Shown piece by piece: positions 1 to 12,428 of a DNA stretch of 64,000 bases. Numbering within the stretch: position 1 is the first letter of the stretch; each line of letters starts with the position of its first letter. The notes below the pieces were generated by a model. It was not told where the DNA came from and made no database searches. It was given only the letters and a program-made list of their open reading frames with translations. Source of the DNA: Leishmania infantum JPCM5 (Eukaryota > Euglenozoa > Kinetoplastea > Trypanosomatida > Trypanosomatidae). The stretch covers positions 1,097,273 through 1,161,272 of the forward strand of contig NC_009418.2 of NCBI RefSeq assembly GCF_000002875.2. The letters are read 5' to 3'. Both the position numbers and the translations under genes were made by a program.

Positions 1-3000
1 GTGCGACGAGATCGAGGGCTGACGAAGATGCGTTCTCTTTTTTTTGGTTTCCAGTGCAGAAAGCTGAACAGACGTGGTGGCACCGCACTCTCGTCCCTAC
101 ACAAAATCACAGCATATACGTGTATGAATACTCTTGTATAAGTGAAGCACTCTCTTCCTATTGGTATGGCCTCGGTGTAAGCGGCACGATCGCGCACACC
201 CCAGAAGCTGGATATCTTGAGACGAATACGCTGACTCGCTCATGGCCTCGGTGTAGCCCTCTCTCCCTGCTTCCAAGTTCCACCTCTTTCCCTCACGCTG
301 GCGAAGGAAAGGGCGCATCTGCGTCGATCTGTTATTTTTAGTTCAAGCGGCCGTAGCGAAACGATAAAAGAACAAAAATACACTACGAGGTCCACGTGCA
401 GTGGACGACAATACGAAGATGCACGCACGCACGCACGCGCGCACACATATACAGACACGTGCGTACTGGCAAATTCAACCAGGAGAGAAGAAAGAGGAGC
501 CAAGTGATAGATTGTACAACGGAAGCTGAGAAAATTAAAGCATGCGCAAAAACACACAAGCACATCAGCGAAGATGCGACGCCACCATCACCGTCGACTG
601 TGGTGTCTCCACTGCGACGCACTGTGAGTGATGTGCGCTTTCCTCCTCGTCACGTGTGCGAATGTGCGTGCGCGTGCGTTTTTGTTCTTTTCTTTGGGTA
701 TATCACGAACCCCAAAAAAAAATTGTTTTCCCCATACAGCAATCGACCGAGCGTTCAAAGAAGCAATGGCCGAGGAAGGCGAGGAAATCGGCCACATAAA
801 GCGATGAGGCTAGAACGCTCGATAAAACGAAAAGGATTTCTTTTTGCACTTCGCTTGGCTTCTCCCCCCCTCCCAGCGTCTTCTCCCTCTTCCTCTTTCT
901 CCATACCCGCAGAGAGCGATGAAGCTGTGGTGCGTTATGTGTGTGTGTGTCTTTAGCACATACACAAGCGCGTGCACAGGCGGTAGAAGTGCCCTTCTAC
1001 GCGAACAACAACAACAAAAAAAAACGTAGAGAGCCTGCGCCGAGCTCCTTCTTGGTGTCATGGCGCGGCGGTGGACAACGGCGTCTTCATATGTGTGTGT
1101 GTGCGCGTGTGTTTACGCTTTTCTTCGTTTCTTATTTGCTTCTGTGCTTGTGTTTAGTTCTACTCCAAGCGGAACGCAAAGCGAAGAGGGCGCCCATGCA
1201 CCTTCTTGCGCTTTTTTATTTGGCGTTTCCTTTTTTTTTTGTTTGCTTGCTTGCTTGATGCTGTCTGCATCCCATCACATGCGCCGTGTGTGTTTCTTCG
1301 TTGTCATCGAAAGTGGTAGCGGATAAACACATGCAAAGGAACGGGGGAAAAACGAGAAATGGAGACACGTGAAAAAAAAAACAAAAAGGACACACAAACT
1401 CGAGAACACGGTCAAGCCACGTCTTGCTGCTTTTTGTTGTACTTCTGTTTTCTTTTTTTCCACCTTTTTTCTTGTGTCTTTTAGCACCATTTCTCCGGTC
1501 CTCTCGACGTCTCGCTCACCTCCATCGGACCTCTTTCGTCTCTTGACGGTGCTGGATCCGTTTTCCCTTTTGCGCTCCTTTTCTTTGAAACATTTTCTTG
1601 TGTTGGTTTGCTCGGCATCCTCTTTCTGTCTTTTTGTTCCGTTGTTGTGGTTGCGGCTTTGGAACTGCCCTTCTGAGTTTATCCCTTGTACCCCTCGGCC
1701 CCTCGCCTCCTGCCCCGCATGAGGTTTCCCTCATCAGCCGTCCTTCCACGAGCAGTGGCCGCTACACGCTATACACAGCACGAGTTCAGCCATGGCTCTC
1801 TCGCCGATATTTGACGCAGGAGGAGAAGAGCGATAATGGAGCGGCTTGGGGGCATGCAATGAAAGCTGAACTCTCCCTCTTCCCTCCCTCCTCCTCACGC
1901 TTACGTGGAATAGAGGTGCTTGTGTGTGTTTTCGTTTTTTTTTTCGCCTTTTTCGGTGCTTTTCGCTCATTAGCTTTATTCTTTTTTTTTTCCGCTGCTT
2001 TCACACTTGCCTCCTTTGACGAATGAGTTCGAACGCAGATTTTTCCCCGTTTTGGCAGTTCTTGCTTCTTCGTTTGCTCGACTTTCTTCAGCGTTTTTTT
2101 TTCTTCAAGTTTCCAAAAGGGAGTGCTTCACTTCTACTGGCTCCGCCTGTCGCCTCCCCCTCCCCGCCCAAACACTTCATTTCTCTGCGGCTAAAGGCAA
2201 AAAAAAAAAACAGGAACCAAACAGAGGGCTGGAAACTGCCGGGGCTGACGCATGTGTGTCTGTGCGTATGCATGCATGATCGTACGCTTCTATTTTTTCG
2301 GACACCTCTCTCTTTGTTTTTTTTTCCCCGAACCTCCTATCCGGACGCCTCCTCCATGTCCCATTCCACAGTTTTTTCCTTTCCCTCAGAGAGGAAGATT
2401 GGAGGAAAAGGAGGCGCTCCTTTTACAAGATTTGTTTTCACGCTTCTGCCGCCGCCCCCCTTTTTTTCTAATATGATGTCCCCCCTTCACAAACAAACAA
2501 AAAAGTGCGTTCGCCCTTTTTCCCCTCACAACGAAAAGCGTACTTGAAAAGTACAAGAAAAAAACAATTTATGATGTGCTCGGCATGCTGAATCCCCCCC
2601 TTCCCCCCGAAATGAGCTTTCTTCTGTCGGCGGACAAGCAGTGTCCGAACAAGTCTATCACAGGCACACAAACGAGGGAGTCGGTGGGCAAAAGCGCTGT
2701 GCTGAGGTGAGGCTGCATTTTTTTTTTGTTGTTCACTGCTGTGCTGTGACTCATGGTTTGTTTTTGTGTTTTTGCGTTGCGTGTCTGCTACGATGGGTCA
2801 TTCATGCTGTCTGACGCGGAGTGATCAGACCACTCGCACGCACTGGAGAGGGATGGTGAGAGGCGAACCAACAACAGAAAGGCAAAGGTACACGAGATAC
2901 GCACGTTCGCTCGCGGTTCCTGTTGTAGTCGTGCTCGAAGGCAATCACGACCAGCAAGTCCCCACCACCACCAACTAATACCACCCCTCGAAAAAGAACA

Positions 3001-6000
3001 GAACAAGCGCAGTGTCACTGCCGGTAGAGCTGCGGCACTTGAAGTACTTGATGTGGGGCGCATCGGCATACACCGAACGCGCATAACCGTCCCCTCTCAC
3101 ACACCAGCGATCTTCCTTTCACTTCTCGTTTTCGAATCTCACCTTCTGTGCTAGCTCGCGCCGTGACAAAGTGGTGTTCGTGGATGCGTCGCAGAAGTGC
3201 GTATATTCGCTTGTGTGCGTGTGTGTGTGTGTTGCACGTCCTTGCCGGCTTCATTTTGATGCGCGCGGTCCTTTTCTTGCTCGTCTCTCCCCCACGTCTC
3301 TCTCTATTCACGCTCCCACATTTGAACCGCATTCTGTTGTCTTTTTCTCTTTAGTCGGAGGTCTTCCGTGCGCGCTTTTCCTTGTGATTTGCTTTCTGTG
3401 CGCTCGTAAGTTGTTGTCGTTCGATGCTAGTCGTTGCCGTTCCTTTCGCGACCCCCCTCCCCCCATCCGCCTGCTCTTCCCCTGTTGTCCTCCTCCTCGT
3501 TGGTACTCTTTTCATTCCACCTTCTTTGTTTTCTCTCAGTGCGTCTTCTTTTTGAGCTCCATGTTTATCCCGTTGACCAGTACACACAACCATGACACTC
3601 TCCACGTCGCCCCCATCTTTTTGCTTGTTGTTTTCCCATCTTTCTGTATCTGTCTTCATCTCTCTCTTTTCTTTCTCTTACTCGCTCAGCCGAAAAACAG
3701 AAAAAGTTAGAGCTCACCACAGGAGCGCTGCTCTCTCTCCCCATTCTCTCTTCTTGTTCTCTTTCTCTCTTTCCGTATTGCCTTCCGTGCACCTTGTGTG
3801 GTCTTGGAGGGAGGAGAGAGGGACGGCTAGGAAGAGAGAGCGAAGGAAAAGAAGGGGGCAGGAGGGGACACTCGCTGGAAAGATATGAAGCAACGAAGAA
3901 AAAAGGGCACACATCCGCATACATAGATGTACGCAGACAAGTGCTTTCTTCATATTTCTTTTGCGCTTGTCTTGCTTCATCTCTTTTTTTTTCTTTTTGT
4001 TTTCGCTCTTTACTTGCAGTGAGCTATTTTTCCCGTTTATAACGTGAAGTATGCTTGCTCTCTTCTCCTCCGTCCTGTTTTGCGTTACCTCTTCTCTTTC
4101 ACCTCTTTTCACTTCCCCCACCTCCTCCTTCCTTTCTGAAACAACGTCCGCATATTATGCTTTTCTTTTTTTTTGTTCTTGTTTGTCGGTACTTCTTCTT
4201 TCCGCGTTCTTTCTGCTCTCTGAGTGCGTGTTTTGTGTTGTTTCGTTTTCGCCCATCTTTTTTTTTTTTGGTTACGTCTATCCTCCTTCTATAACGGACT
4301 CTCTTTCTCCCTCTCTTCTCCCTCCCCCTTCCTCCCTCCCCTTTAGCTTCTTCCATTTCCCATGCTTTGCTTTTTTCTTCTGTTTCACTGGGTCTCCTCG
4401 CCCCACATTCCTTCCTTGTCTTGATTATACTCGATCTCTTCTTCCACCCTGTTTCTTCCCGTATAGCTTCTCTTCCTTTTCTTGTTCAAGCACGCGTTTG
4501 CCTCTCGTTTTTTTTTGCACTGCATTACTTTTTTCTTCTCGTGCGTATGCGTGCTTGACTCCTCCAACGTTGCACCCTCCACTTCCCTTTCTCACACGGA
4601 AACGCAAACGCGGCTGCTGTGCACCGTCACCTCCCTAAGAGAACGAGCACAAGCCGACTCCGGCAGTGAAGTCGTCGCTGCTATCCGTGATTGCACACCC
4701 ACGCACATGAATACGCAGACACCGAAGGGAAGCGCAAAAAAAAAATGAATACCTCTTCCGCGAGTAGGTTTTCTCTATAGGACGAAAAATTATGCTCCTT
4801 TTTTCCTCTTTCAGGTACCCTGTGAGTCTATGTGGATGTGATGTGTGATGCGTGTAGGTTTTTCACATCCATATCTCCTACGTTGCTCTTTTACTATCTT
4901 GTCGAACTTCTTGCTCCATGCACGTTTATTGAAGAGGATGCGACCGGTGCCACACGTCTTCTTCTTTATATCTTTCAACTGACGAAGGCGCTGCCTCTTT
5001 TTCGTGTTCTCCGTGCTCTCGACGGAGCTTGGTCTTTTCTCCCTTGTTTCACTTCGCCTTTCTTCTAACTTTTTTTTCTTGTTCTGCCATCTCCAAGTTT
5101 CACCACGCCCACGCGTTCGCTTGCAACGGAAAGTCGCTCTCCTACTCTTACGGCCTCCACTGTTTTTCTCCCCTCTCCTTCTTTCCCTTCTCGGGTCATA
5201 CGCTCCTCCCTTCGTCACGTGCCCTCCGCCGATAAAAAACGACAGCGATCTCCTCCTCTTCAGCCCCGTCCTCCCTTCTGTTGCTCCCCCTCAGTGACTT
5301 CACTCTGTTCCCTCGATTTTTGTTTTTTGAACGGTGGGATTTCGACGGCAGCGGTGCATATCTTTTGCTCTATTCGGTGCTTGTCAACTTCGCAGCTGTC
5401 ACCTACTAGCGTAGAGAGAGAGGAGTGCGGTCTGGCCCGGGTTGGTGGCGGACACGAAGCGTGAAGCGAGAGGAAGGGTGGCGGGTCTCTTTTTTTGTTT
5501 TGTCGTTCTTAGCTGGATACACGTGCCTGCGCTTGCGAGAGACGGCGGCGGTAGGGGACGAAGGCGGAGCACACACGACGCATGCAGAGTGGCTATGAGA
5601 AGGTGATCAAAGGATGGTCATGAGGGGAACAGAGGCGGTGGCAACCGTGAAAGCAACAGCAGAGGGAATAAACCGGATACACACGTACGGCGTAGAAGGA
5701 AGAGTTCGAATGAGTCCTTGTTTTTCGATCATCAAGACCGTGCGCCTCCTCCGTTTTCTCCCTTCTGCATCACGTTCCTGCCTCTTTTGCTGTCTGCCTG
5801 CTCGCGCGTCTCTCTTGAATCCTTCCCTTCTGCTCCCCCTGAGGCAACGCAGCCTTCACCTTTTTTTTGTCGTCACGTGTATTACACGATCTCTCTCTCT
5901 CTCTCGTTCTCTCAGAGGCACTGCAGCGCCCGTCAAGCATGAGATCTCCTAGTTTTCGTTTTTCATCGCTTCTGTTTTTGTGTGGTTGCTTTCCCTCATC

Positions 6001-6926
6001 TCTCGCACACACACACACACACGCACACGTTTGGCTGCTTGTCTTTGACGAGCGCTTTCATTTTTTTTTTCTTTGCCATTCACTCGTTTTTGCCTTGCCT
6101 TCGTTTGGCGATGGCGCCGTCTCCTTTACGCTCCACTCTCCCTCGATAATTTTCTGTTTGTGCTGTTTTCGCTCCTTTCCGTGCTCCTGTGTGCTCCACG
6201 GCGCGAGCCGGCTCACTGCCGACCTTGAGCAGAGATGTGGCTCGGTGCTGCCATCGACGACCCACGCACCGTTGTAAACCTTCCACACAGCGGACCGGAA
6301 AATGTACCGTGCCCTTATGGACAAATCGGCCTGCAAAGGCCGTGCCCACCACGGCGGCGCAGAAGCGAGGACGCGCGGGCTTCAGAGAACCGTGCTGGCT
6401 CCGACATCACAAAAACCCGAAAGCCCATCACGGAGGGAAGGCAGGGACCGCACATGCCGTTTCACCCGCAACAAACGCCGCCACGCAGACGCACACCTGC
6501 AACGTGCTTATCACGAATGCGGTGAACTTCATGACTAGACTCGCAGCCAAGATTACCAGGAAAGCCGTCTTATCTGCTGGAGGCCTTTCTAAGACCGTTC
6601 TCAACTCTGTAACTGGCACTGTCGAAGGCCGCTCTTGAGAAGGTACTCTGTGGGTTGCGCGAACACCGCCCCCTTGCATCTGTGTTCAAAAAGCTCCAAA
6701 ATGCGGATCTCGAGGACTGCGCACAGTTCTCGACGCTCTCTCACCCCCTGGGACCCTAGACTTTCAACACGGATTCCAGGATATCCATGCCCCCCACCCC
6801 CTTGCACACTGCGCACACCAGCAATCAGGCGAAGCAACCGCTAAGGTAATATTTCGAAAAAGAAAAACAACCATTGGGGGCCGTTTCCACTTTCTTTTTT
6901 TTTTTGCTTTTTGCTCCCGTCGTCCT
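1..6926. other. Long spacer without a supported gene
   Basis: No open frame here has the even codon use and GC-rich third positions seen in the genes further right. The sequence is dominated by T-rich and CT-rich tracts, A runs and short GT/CA microsatellites (for example near 940-960, 1090-1110, 3220-3235 and 6010-6025). I found no tRNA-like A/B box pair and no rRNA. An island at about 6190-6850 lacks the homopolymer tracts and is discussed as a finding. Most likely this is the 3' flank of a gene left of the window plus intergenic sequence. Confidence 0.6.
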
Positions 6927-7513
6927 GATGACGGCGGACACGCCCATGTGCGTGGTATCCCAGACTGCAGTGCAGCCCCCCCCCTCCCCTCCCCCCACAC
7001 CACCAGCTCTCTCCGCGTGGGGAGAAGCCGAGCGGCACCCCTCCCCTCTCCTCTATCGGCCTGCCCATGCCGAACCGCTTGTGGCGCTGACAGGGTCAGG
7101 GCGATGTATCGCTACCCCTGCCAGCGGCCAGGTGCTGCATCGGCGTGGCATCGCTGCGGCCTGCGACAGTGCACCGGTCTGACCCGTCCATATGATGGGG
7201 GAAGTGCCAGCGCAATGCGAAGATGTCTCACCCGGGCCTCACTGCCGACTGGTGTGGGGAGCCGGAGCCCCCCTCCCGAGGGGGCCGCACCAGGGGTGGC
7301 GGCCTGCATGGTGGGAGGAGCTGCTGTGAGGCGGCCTGTGAGGCGGGGTGGGTGGGTGGCGTTTGAGGGCAGGGGCCGTGCTCTCAGATGGCTGAGTCGG
7401 CACCTCGCTGCAAGGTGCGTGTGCCTAGGGCCGCCATCGCCCCACGCGATGGAGGGCGTGTGACAGGGCCGGGGGTGGAGTGGAGCCCGAACTCATGTTG
7501 TATGGCAGAGAAT
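6927..7513 (+). mobile_element. SIDER2-like retroposon, family A copy 1
   Basis: A 587-bp element nearly identical to those at 14420, 20027 and 30120. It begins gatgacggcggacacgccc, carries a C-rich tract near 6975-7000, contains the GC hairpin around 7267-7283 and ends at tgttgtatggcag. Repetition within the window is direct observation. Assignment to SIDER (short interspersed degenerate retroposons, non-coding relatives of ingi/L1Tc found in Leishmania 3' UTRs) rests on size, GC-rich composition, dispersal and sense orientation. The short open frames inside it recur in every copy because the DNA is repeated, not because they are genes. Confidence 0.7.
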
Positions 7514-10145
7514 AGACGCATTGAGGCGAAGAAGAATTCCCTCTTTTCGGCTTTGTGCCGTGCTGGGGCTCTCCTTTAGTGCAGCGGATTCATCATTTTT
7601 TTTTTCTGTGCTCGTTTTGGTTTGTGTTTGTGTTTTCTGTAGGGAAATGTGTATTAGTAGTGTAGTAAGGTGTTTTGCATCTCCTTGTCTCTTTTCTCTC
7701 TTGGTGCGCTGTCGTCATGGCCGACCTGTTCTGTGTTGTATTGTGTCGGCGAAAACCATTGCTCTCCCTCTTTGGCCCATCGCTCTCCGGTGCTTTTTTT
7801 CCTGGGTCCTATTCACATGCGCTTTTCTTTGTCTGATCCGCGCAACGAACTTCCGACCTTGCTGGATTGAATTTGGGCAGGAGAGGACATGCGCACGTGA
7901 GAGAGCCCGTTATCTGTGTATGGTGAGGCTGTCTGTTTATGCTTTTATCTGCGTCTCATCCTCTTGCACGTATCTTCACGTTGCTCAGAGCTGCGTCTCT
8001 TCCGTTTCTTTATGTGCGACGAACGCGTCTCCACCATTCTCTTACACGACGTCACCACCTCCTTCACTTTTCTCCGTTCCGATGTCACTCTCCCGCTCTT
8101 TTTATTCTCTCCTGTAAGTAGTTCTTTTTTTTTCTTATGCTCCGTTTGTGCTTCCCTATCCTTGTCTTCTACCATGCTTTCTTTGAATACACTCATCTCT
8201 CGTGTTTGTGTTTCGCTAGGATTTTTATCGAGGATAAACCGGTGCCATGCCGTCTGCATGACGCACCACACCGACTACCCCGTAGATCTCTCCCCACCGC
8301 CTTCATATCTGCATGGTGGCACCGCAACGGGTAGCGAACACGACAAGAGCGTGACAGCGGAAACAGACAGAGATGCACCAAAAACAGCCGTGTCTTTTTT
8401 TTTCCCGGTATACGATGAGGCTGCTGTGCTACGCTGTCCACTCGTTCTGTCTGTTGATGTCCGTATATGCATACGGAGGTGCTTTTTTTTGTTTTTGTGG
8501 TTTGTTTTTGTGCTTCTTTGCAGCTGCTGTTCTGTGTGTGCGGTGCCTCCCAGTCGCTTTACTCTGTTCTCATATTTTCTCCAGCTGTTTCTCTCGCTCT
8601 CCATGTTTTCCTTCGAAGCCGGTTTTGCTTCTCTCTGTCTTGCATGACTGCTCTGCGACCTCCTCGCCCCTCGCTTTCATACTCCTCGTGTAACTTTCTC
8701 TCTTTCGCTCGCGGTCTGTATATGCCTGTATGTGTGAAGGCTTTTTCTGGAACGGTGTCACAACCGCAGTAACATGCGCACTCGCAGAGCAGGAAAGGAG
8801 AGAGGAGGGCAAGACAGGCAAAAAGGCGGGAGCACTCAACAACAACAAAACAGAAGGTACGAACATGGGACGCGGGAGGAATAGAAGAGAACATGGGCAA
8901 ACCAGCACACAAAACAGAAAAAAAGGAAAGCGCCATAATCACTACAATCACACGGAGAGGGATATACATATATGTATGTATAGGAAGCGGGAGACAGACA
9001 AGGATAAAAGGACCTCGTGTTTGTCAACGCCTGTGCCTGAATGCGTATGAGCACGTTTCCGTAAAGTTGCTGGCGGAGTTGCTTTTTTTTTCTTGTTCTT
9101 TCTTTTTACTGTTTCGAAAATTTTTTATTGTATTTTTGGCTCATACGGGTGACCGTGATAGAGTGCAGAGTAGAGTTGTAGATCTCATCATTGACGACGC
9201 CCCTACTCCCACGGCTACCGATATATATATATATATGTATGGTTGTGCTACCTTGCTCATGCCGCCTACGGACCTCTCTTTTTTCTTTGCTTTTCCGTGT
9301 GCGTGTCGGTGTGTGTGCTGATCGCTTTTGCCTCTTCTCTCCTTCTCTTTACGGGCAAGGGGTGTGGCAGTAGCCAATGCCAGCTGCATGGCTCTCTCTC
9401 TATCCTAAGAGGACATGAATAGAAACGGTTATGATATACGCCGAGAAGGAAGGAGGAATGTAACAGCAGCCCTGACGAAAAGTGAGCGAAGGATAGAGCT
9501 TGGGTCGCGTCCCTTCTGAACGGATGGGTAGTGGCAAAGTGGACAGGTGAGGCTCCTCGGGCCTCTTTCGCCTCCTTTTTCCGCTGCTCCTCTCTTCACT
9601 ACTTCCACTTTTTCATGTGGTGTGCTGATGGTCACATGTGGCTTCGTTCGCATGACTCCTCCACGCTCAGCTCGCTTTTTTTTGGAGGGGGTACGGTGCG
9701 TGGGATCCGCGCGGATGAGGGAAGGACGCCACCGATGCTGTTTGGACAGGACTCTTCCGTCCTTCTTCCCTTCATCGGCTTGTGTCGGGCGTCGATGAGG
9801 GCTTTTGAATCCTCCTCTACGCCTGCTATCACGTGTGATCGGGATCGATACGTACCATCGCACTTCCTTGTTCTTCACACCTTACTCTTGATTTTGTGGC
9901 CTCCCCCGTTCTCAACCCTTTTTCCTTCCCATCGCCTTGGCGCCCCCCTCGCAGGCGCGACTCTCCCTCTCAGGGGTAGGCCGTACCACCACAGGTCTCG
10001 CTTGCGCTTTTTGCGGTTGTTTCGTGCGGTCCCGTGCACGCGTGGTGTTTCCACTGACTCTCAGCACCCCGCAGCAAGAAAAAGGCAGGTACACCAGGAA
10101 CAGGTCCATCTGTAAGCCTTGTACGCAGAAGAAGAGATACCAAGG
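7514..10145. other. Spacer and 5' flank of BUD23
   Basis: Pyrimidine-rich spacer with no supported gene. It holds a TA microsatellite near 9221-9237 and T/C tracts. The most likely spliced-leader acceptor for the next gene is the AG at 10063-10064, after the pyrimidine-rich stretch ending tgactctcag, which leaves a leader of about 80 nt before the BUD23 ATG. Confidence 0.55.
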
Positions 10146-11429
10146 ATGCCGGCCCCACGCCCAGAGCTGGAGAACCCGCCGGAGGTGTTCTACAACGCCT
10201 CCGAGGCACGGAGGTACACTGTGAGCACACGTGTGCGCAAGATTCAGCGGGACATGACTCTGCGCGCTCTGGAGCTGCTCAACCTGCCAAAAGACGACGC
10301 GGCGGCAGCCACTGGCGTGAATTGCTCGGCCCTGCTGCTCGACATAGGCAGCGGTAGCGGCTTGAGCGGGGACGTCCTCACGGAACAAGGTCACGTGTGG
10401 ATGGGCGTCGATATCAGTCGTGACATGCTGCGCATTGCCAAGGAGGATGAGCTGCATTACTACGACGTGGGCGCGGCACAAAAGTCGGCAGAGGCGGAGG
10501 AGGCGTACCAGACAAGCAGTAGCAATGCCCGCTTCGATACCAGCCATGTGAAGTGGGGCCTCATCACTTCTGAGGATGACCAAGAGGAGGTAAGCGAGTC
10601 GGAAGGGGGAAAAGGCGTCGACGGAGATGATGATGACGTCGCGAGCGGTGACTTGGCTAGCAGTGCAGCCGCAGGTAACGGCGCGGGTGGCGCGGCGTCA
10701 GGACCGCGCATGGTGGAGGTGCTTCAGAACGACATTGGCGTCGGGCTGCCGTTTCGTCCTGGTACGTTCGACGGCTGCATCTCTATCTCGGTGCTGCAGT
10801 GGCTGTGCCACAGCACCAAGAAGGGCGAGGTGCCACAACGGAGGCTGATGGCGCTCTTTCAGTCTCTCTACAACGCGCTGCGTCGCGGCGCAAAGGCTAT
10901 CTTTCAGTTTTACCCGAGCAACCCCGAGCAGGTGCACATCATTACGCGAGCTGCCATGAAGTGCGGCTTCGACGGCGGCGTCGTCGTCGATTTCCCGCAC
11001 TCGGCGCGCGCCAAGAAGTACTACCTGGTGCTGCAGGCGGGCCAGGTGCAGGGCGGATTTGTGCCGCCGGCGGCCCTGACAGGCGAGGTGGAGGGCGACG
11101 GCGACGACGACGGCAGCGACGGCGACTCCGAATACGATGACGAGGAGTACTACGGCAGCGGAGAGGACGGCGACGACGACGACGACGACGACGGACTCCA
11201 CAACCCGAACAGCCGCAAGCGTGTCCGCGTAGGAGGGCGGGACGCGCATCACGGCAAGCGCGCTCGAGCCTCCTCTGCGCACGGACAGAAGCGCCGTCGC
11301 AAGGACAACCGCCCCGTCACCGGCACGCGCGAGTGGGTGCTGCTCAAGAAAGAGGAGAGGCGCCGGCGGGGCTATCAGACCACCGCAGACTCCAAGTACA
11401 CGATGCGACGTCGCAAGCCGCGGTTTTGA
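10146..11429 (+). CDS. BUD23: 18S rRNA (guanine-N7) methyltransferase, BUD23/WBSCR22 family
   Basis: Protein of 427 aa, a class I S-adenosylmethionine methyltransferase expected to methylate one guanine of 18S rRNA late in small-subunit maturation, with TRMT112 as usual partner. Visible: N-terminal PPEVFYNASEARRYT, SAM motif I LLLDIGSGSGLSG (D66-G72), motif II acidic residue GVDIS (D89), and LPFRPGTFDGCISISVLQWL around F208-D209, close to the Bud23 signature. The C-terminus ends in a lysine/arginine block finishing RKPRF, the family's nuclear tail. Oddities: an acidic Ser/Gly-rich insert (about 110-185) between the two catalytic halves and a second Asp/Glu-rich stretch (about 318-350) before the tail, making it much longer than the roughly 280-aa yeast and human proteins. 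The ATG at 10146 is the first in-frame ATG. Confident in the family. Confidence 0.93.
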   Translation: MPAPRPELENPPEVFYNASEARRYTVSTRVRKIQRDMTLRALELLNLPKDDAAAATGVNCSALLLDIGSGSGLSGDVLTEQGHVWMGVDISRDMLRIAKEDELHYYDVGAAQKSAEAEEAYQTSSSNARFDTSHVKWGLITSEDDQEEVSESEGGKGVDGDDDDVASGDLASSAAAGNGAGGAASGPRMVEVLQNDIGVGLPFRPGTFDGCISISVLQWLCHSTKKGEVPQRRLMALFQSLYNALRRGAKAIFQFYPSNPEQVHIITRAAMKCGFDGGVVVDFPHSARAKKYYLVLQAGQVQGGFVPPAALTGEVEGDGDDDGSDGDSEYDDEEYYGSGEDGDDDDDDDGLHNPNSRKRVRVGGRDAHHGKRARASSAHGQKRRRKDNRPVTGTREWVLLKKEERRRRGYQTTADSKYTMRRRKPRF

Positions 11430-12428
11430 GCCGAGGAGAGGGATGGGGAAGGGCCGTCCTTGTCAGCGGGGGTGCGCTGCCCCGAAGAGTCGCGCGAAAG
11501 AGGGCGTTTTTGTTTTGTGGTCGACTTTATATAACGCCTATTTTGTTTTCCGTTGTTTAAAACGATTAACTGGCTCTGCGTTTCTTGTTCGCGCTGCACG
11601 CTAACAACCTGTGTGTGTGTGTTTGTGTCTGGAACACGGCCCGAGACACCTCTTCTCCCTAATCCGCAAGTGCTCGAGTCTGAGGCAGGGTGGGCTGGCG
11701 CGGAAACATCACCCGTGCTATCTAAGCGGCCTCCACCGCCGCGCAAACCAAGAAGGAAGCAGCACCACAATTATACCCTCGTCACCGGCACGAGGGCGAA
11801 AGAGAGACTGAGAGGGCATATCCGGACACACGCTGCACCATCTTTCGGCATTCTTCGTGTACGCGTGTCTTGCTTTTTTGTTGCTTCTCCCTCGTAGCCC
11901 ATGTGTTGCATGGATGCCGTTTGCCGTTCGTTGTTTTCTTACTCGGCGTCTGCCCTGACTATGGGATGTGCTCGCGCCTTCTCGCCGTACGCCGTCTACG
12001 CGGATGCTTCAGCTTCCGCTGCGCGGAGGCGCTCGCGCAAACAAGGCACGTACTGTTGAGTACGCCGGCACGTCTCTCTCTTTTTTTTCGTGCGCATACG
12101 ATACCTATGCGGCCGGTGTGGGGTTTTGTGCAACCTAATACACACACATACACACACGCGCTTGCCTTTTCGCCGCCCTGGTGTTCACGTTTTCATGCCG
12201 TCCATATTTTTCTTGTTTTCTTTCCCCCCTCTCTTCCTCTGCTTCTTGTGTGTCTCCTTCACGCAGCGTGTCCGCTCTGTAGCAGCCATCGAACTCTCCA
12301 AGCGCACCGCATCACGAAAGCACGTTCGTACACACGTGCACGCTCCTTCGCGAGAAACTAGTCCAGGCTCTTCGGTGTGCCTGTATACTCACCACGCTCA
12401 TCTACTGCTCGACCCCTTCCTCCTACCA
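11430..12428. other. BUD23 3' flank and 5' leader of the next gene
   Basis: No gene seen. A long T/C tract at about 12205-12262 ends in cacgcag, so the AG at 12265-12266 is the likely spliced-leader acceptor of the thioredoxin-like gene, giving a leader of about 160 nt. Confidence 0.55.

Noticed and set aside
2..22. Possible last codons of an upstream gene (CDEIEG then TGA).
   Set aside because: Only six codons are visible, and any frame would end within this distance by chance.
4051..4638. Open frame of 195 codons, rich in Ser, Phe and Leu.
   Set aside because: It reads through CT-rich spacer; composition explains the open frame and no domain is seen.
6927..7463. Repeated open frames inside the family A elements (also near 14509, 20119 and 30414).
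   Set aside because: They recur because the DNA is repeated; frames are lost with small indels between copies, so they are not maintained as protein.
7916..8647. Open frame of 243 codons with several hydrophobic stretches.
   Set aside because: The hydrophobicity comes from T-rich codons. Cys/Ser/Phe-heavy content and microsatellites are typical of spacer DNA here.
9221..9237. TA, GT and CA microsatellites here and elsewhere as possible regulatory or recombination sites.
   Set aside because: They are common throughout trypanosomatid spacers; nothing marks any of them as functional.
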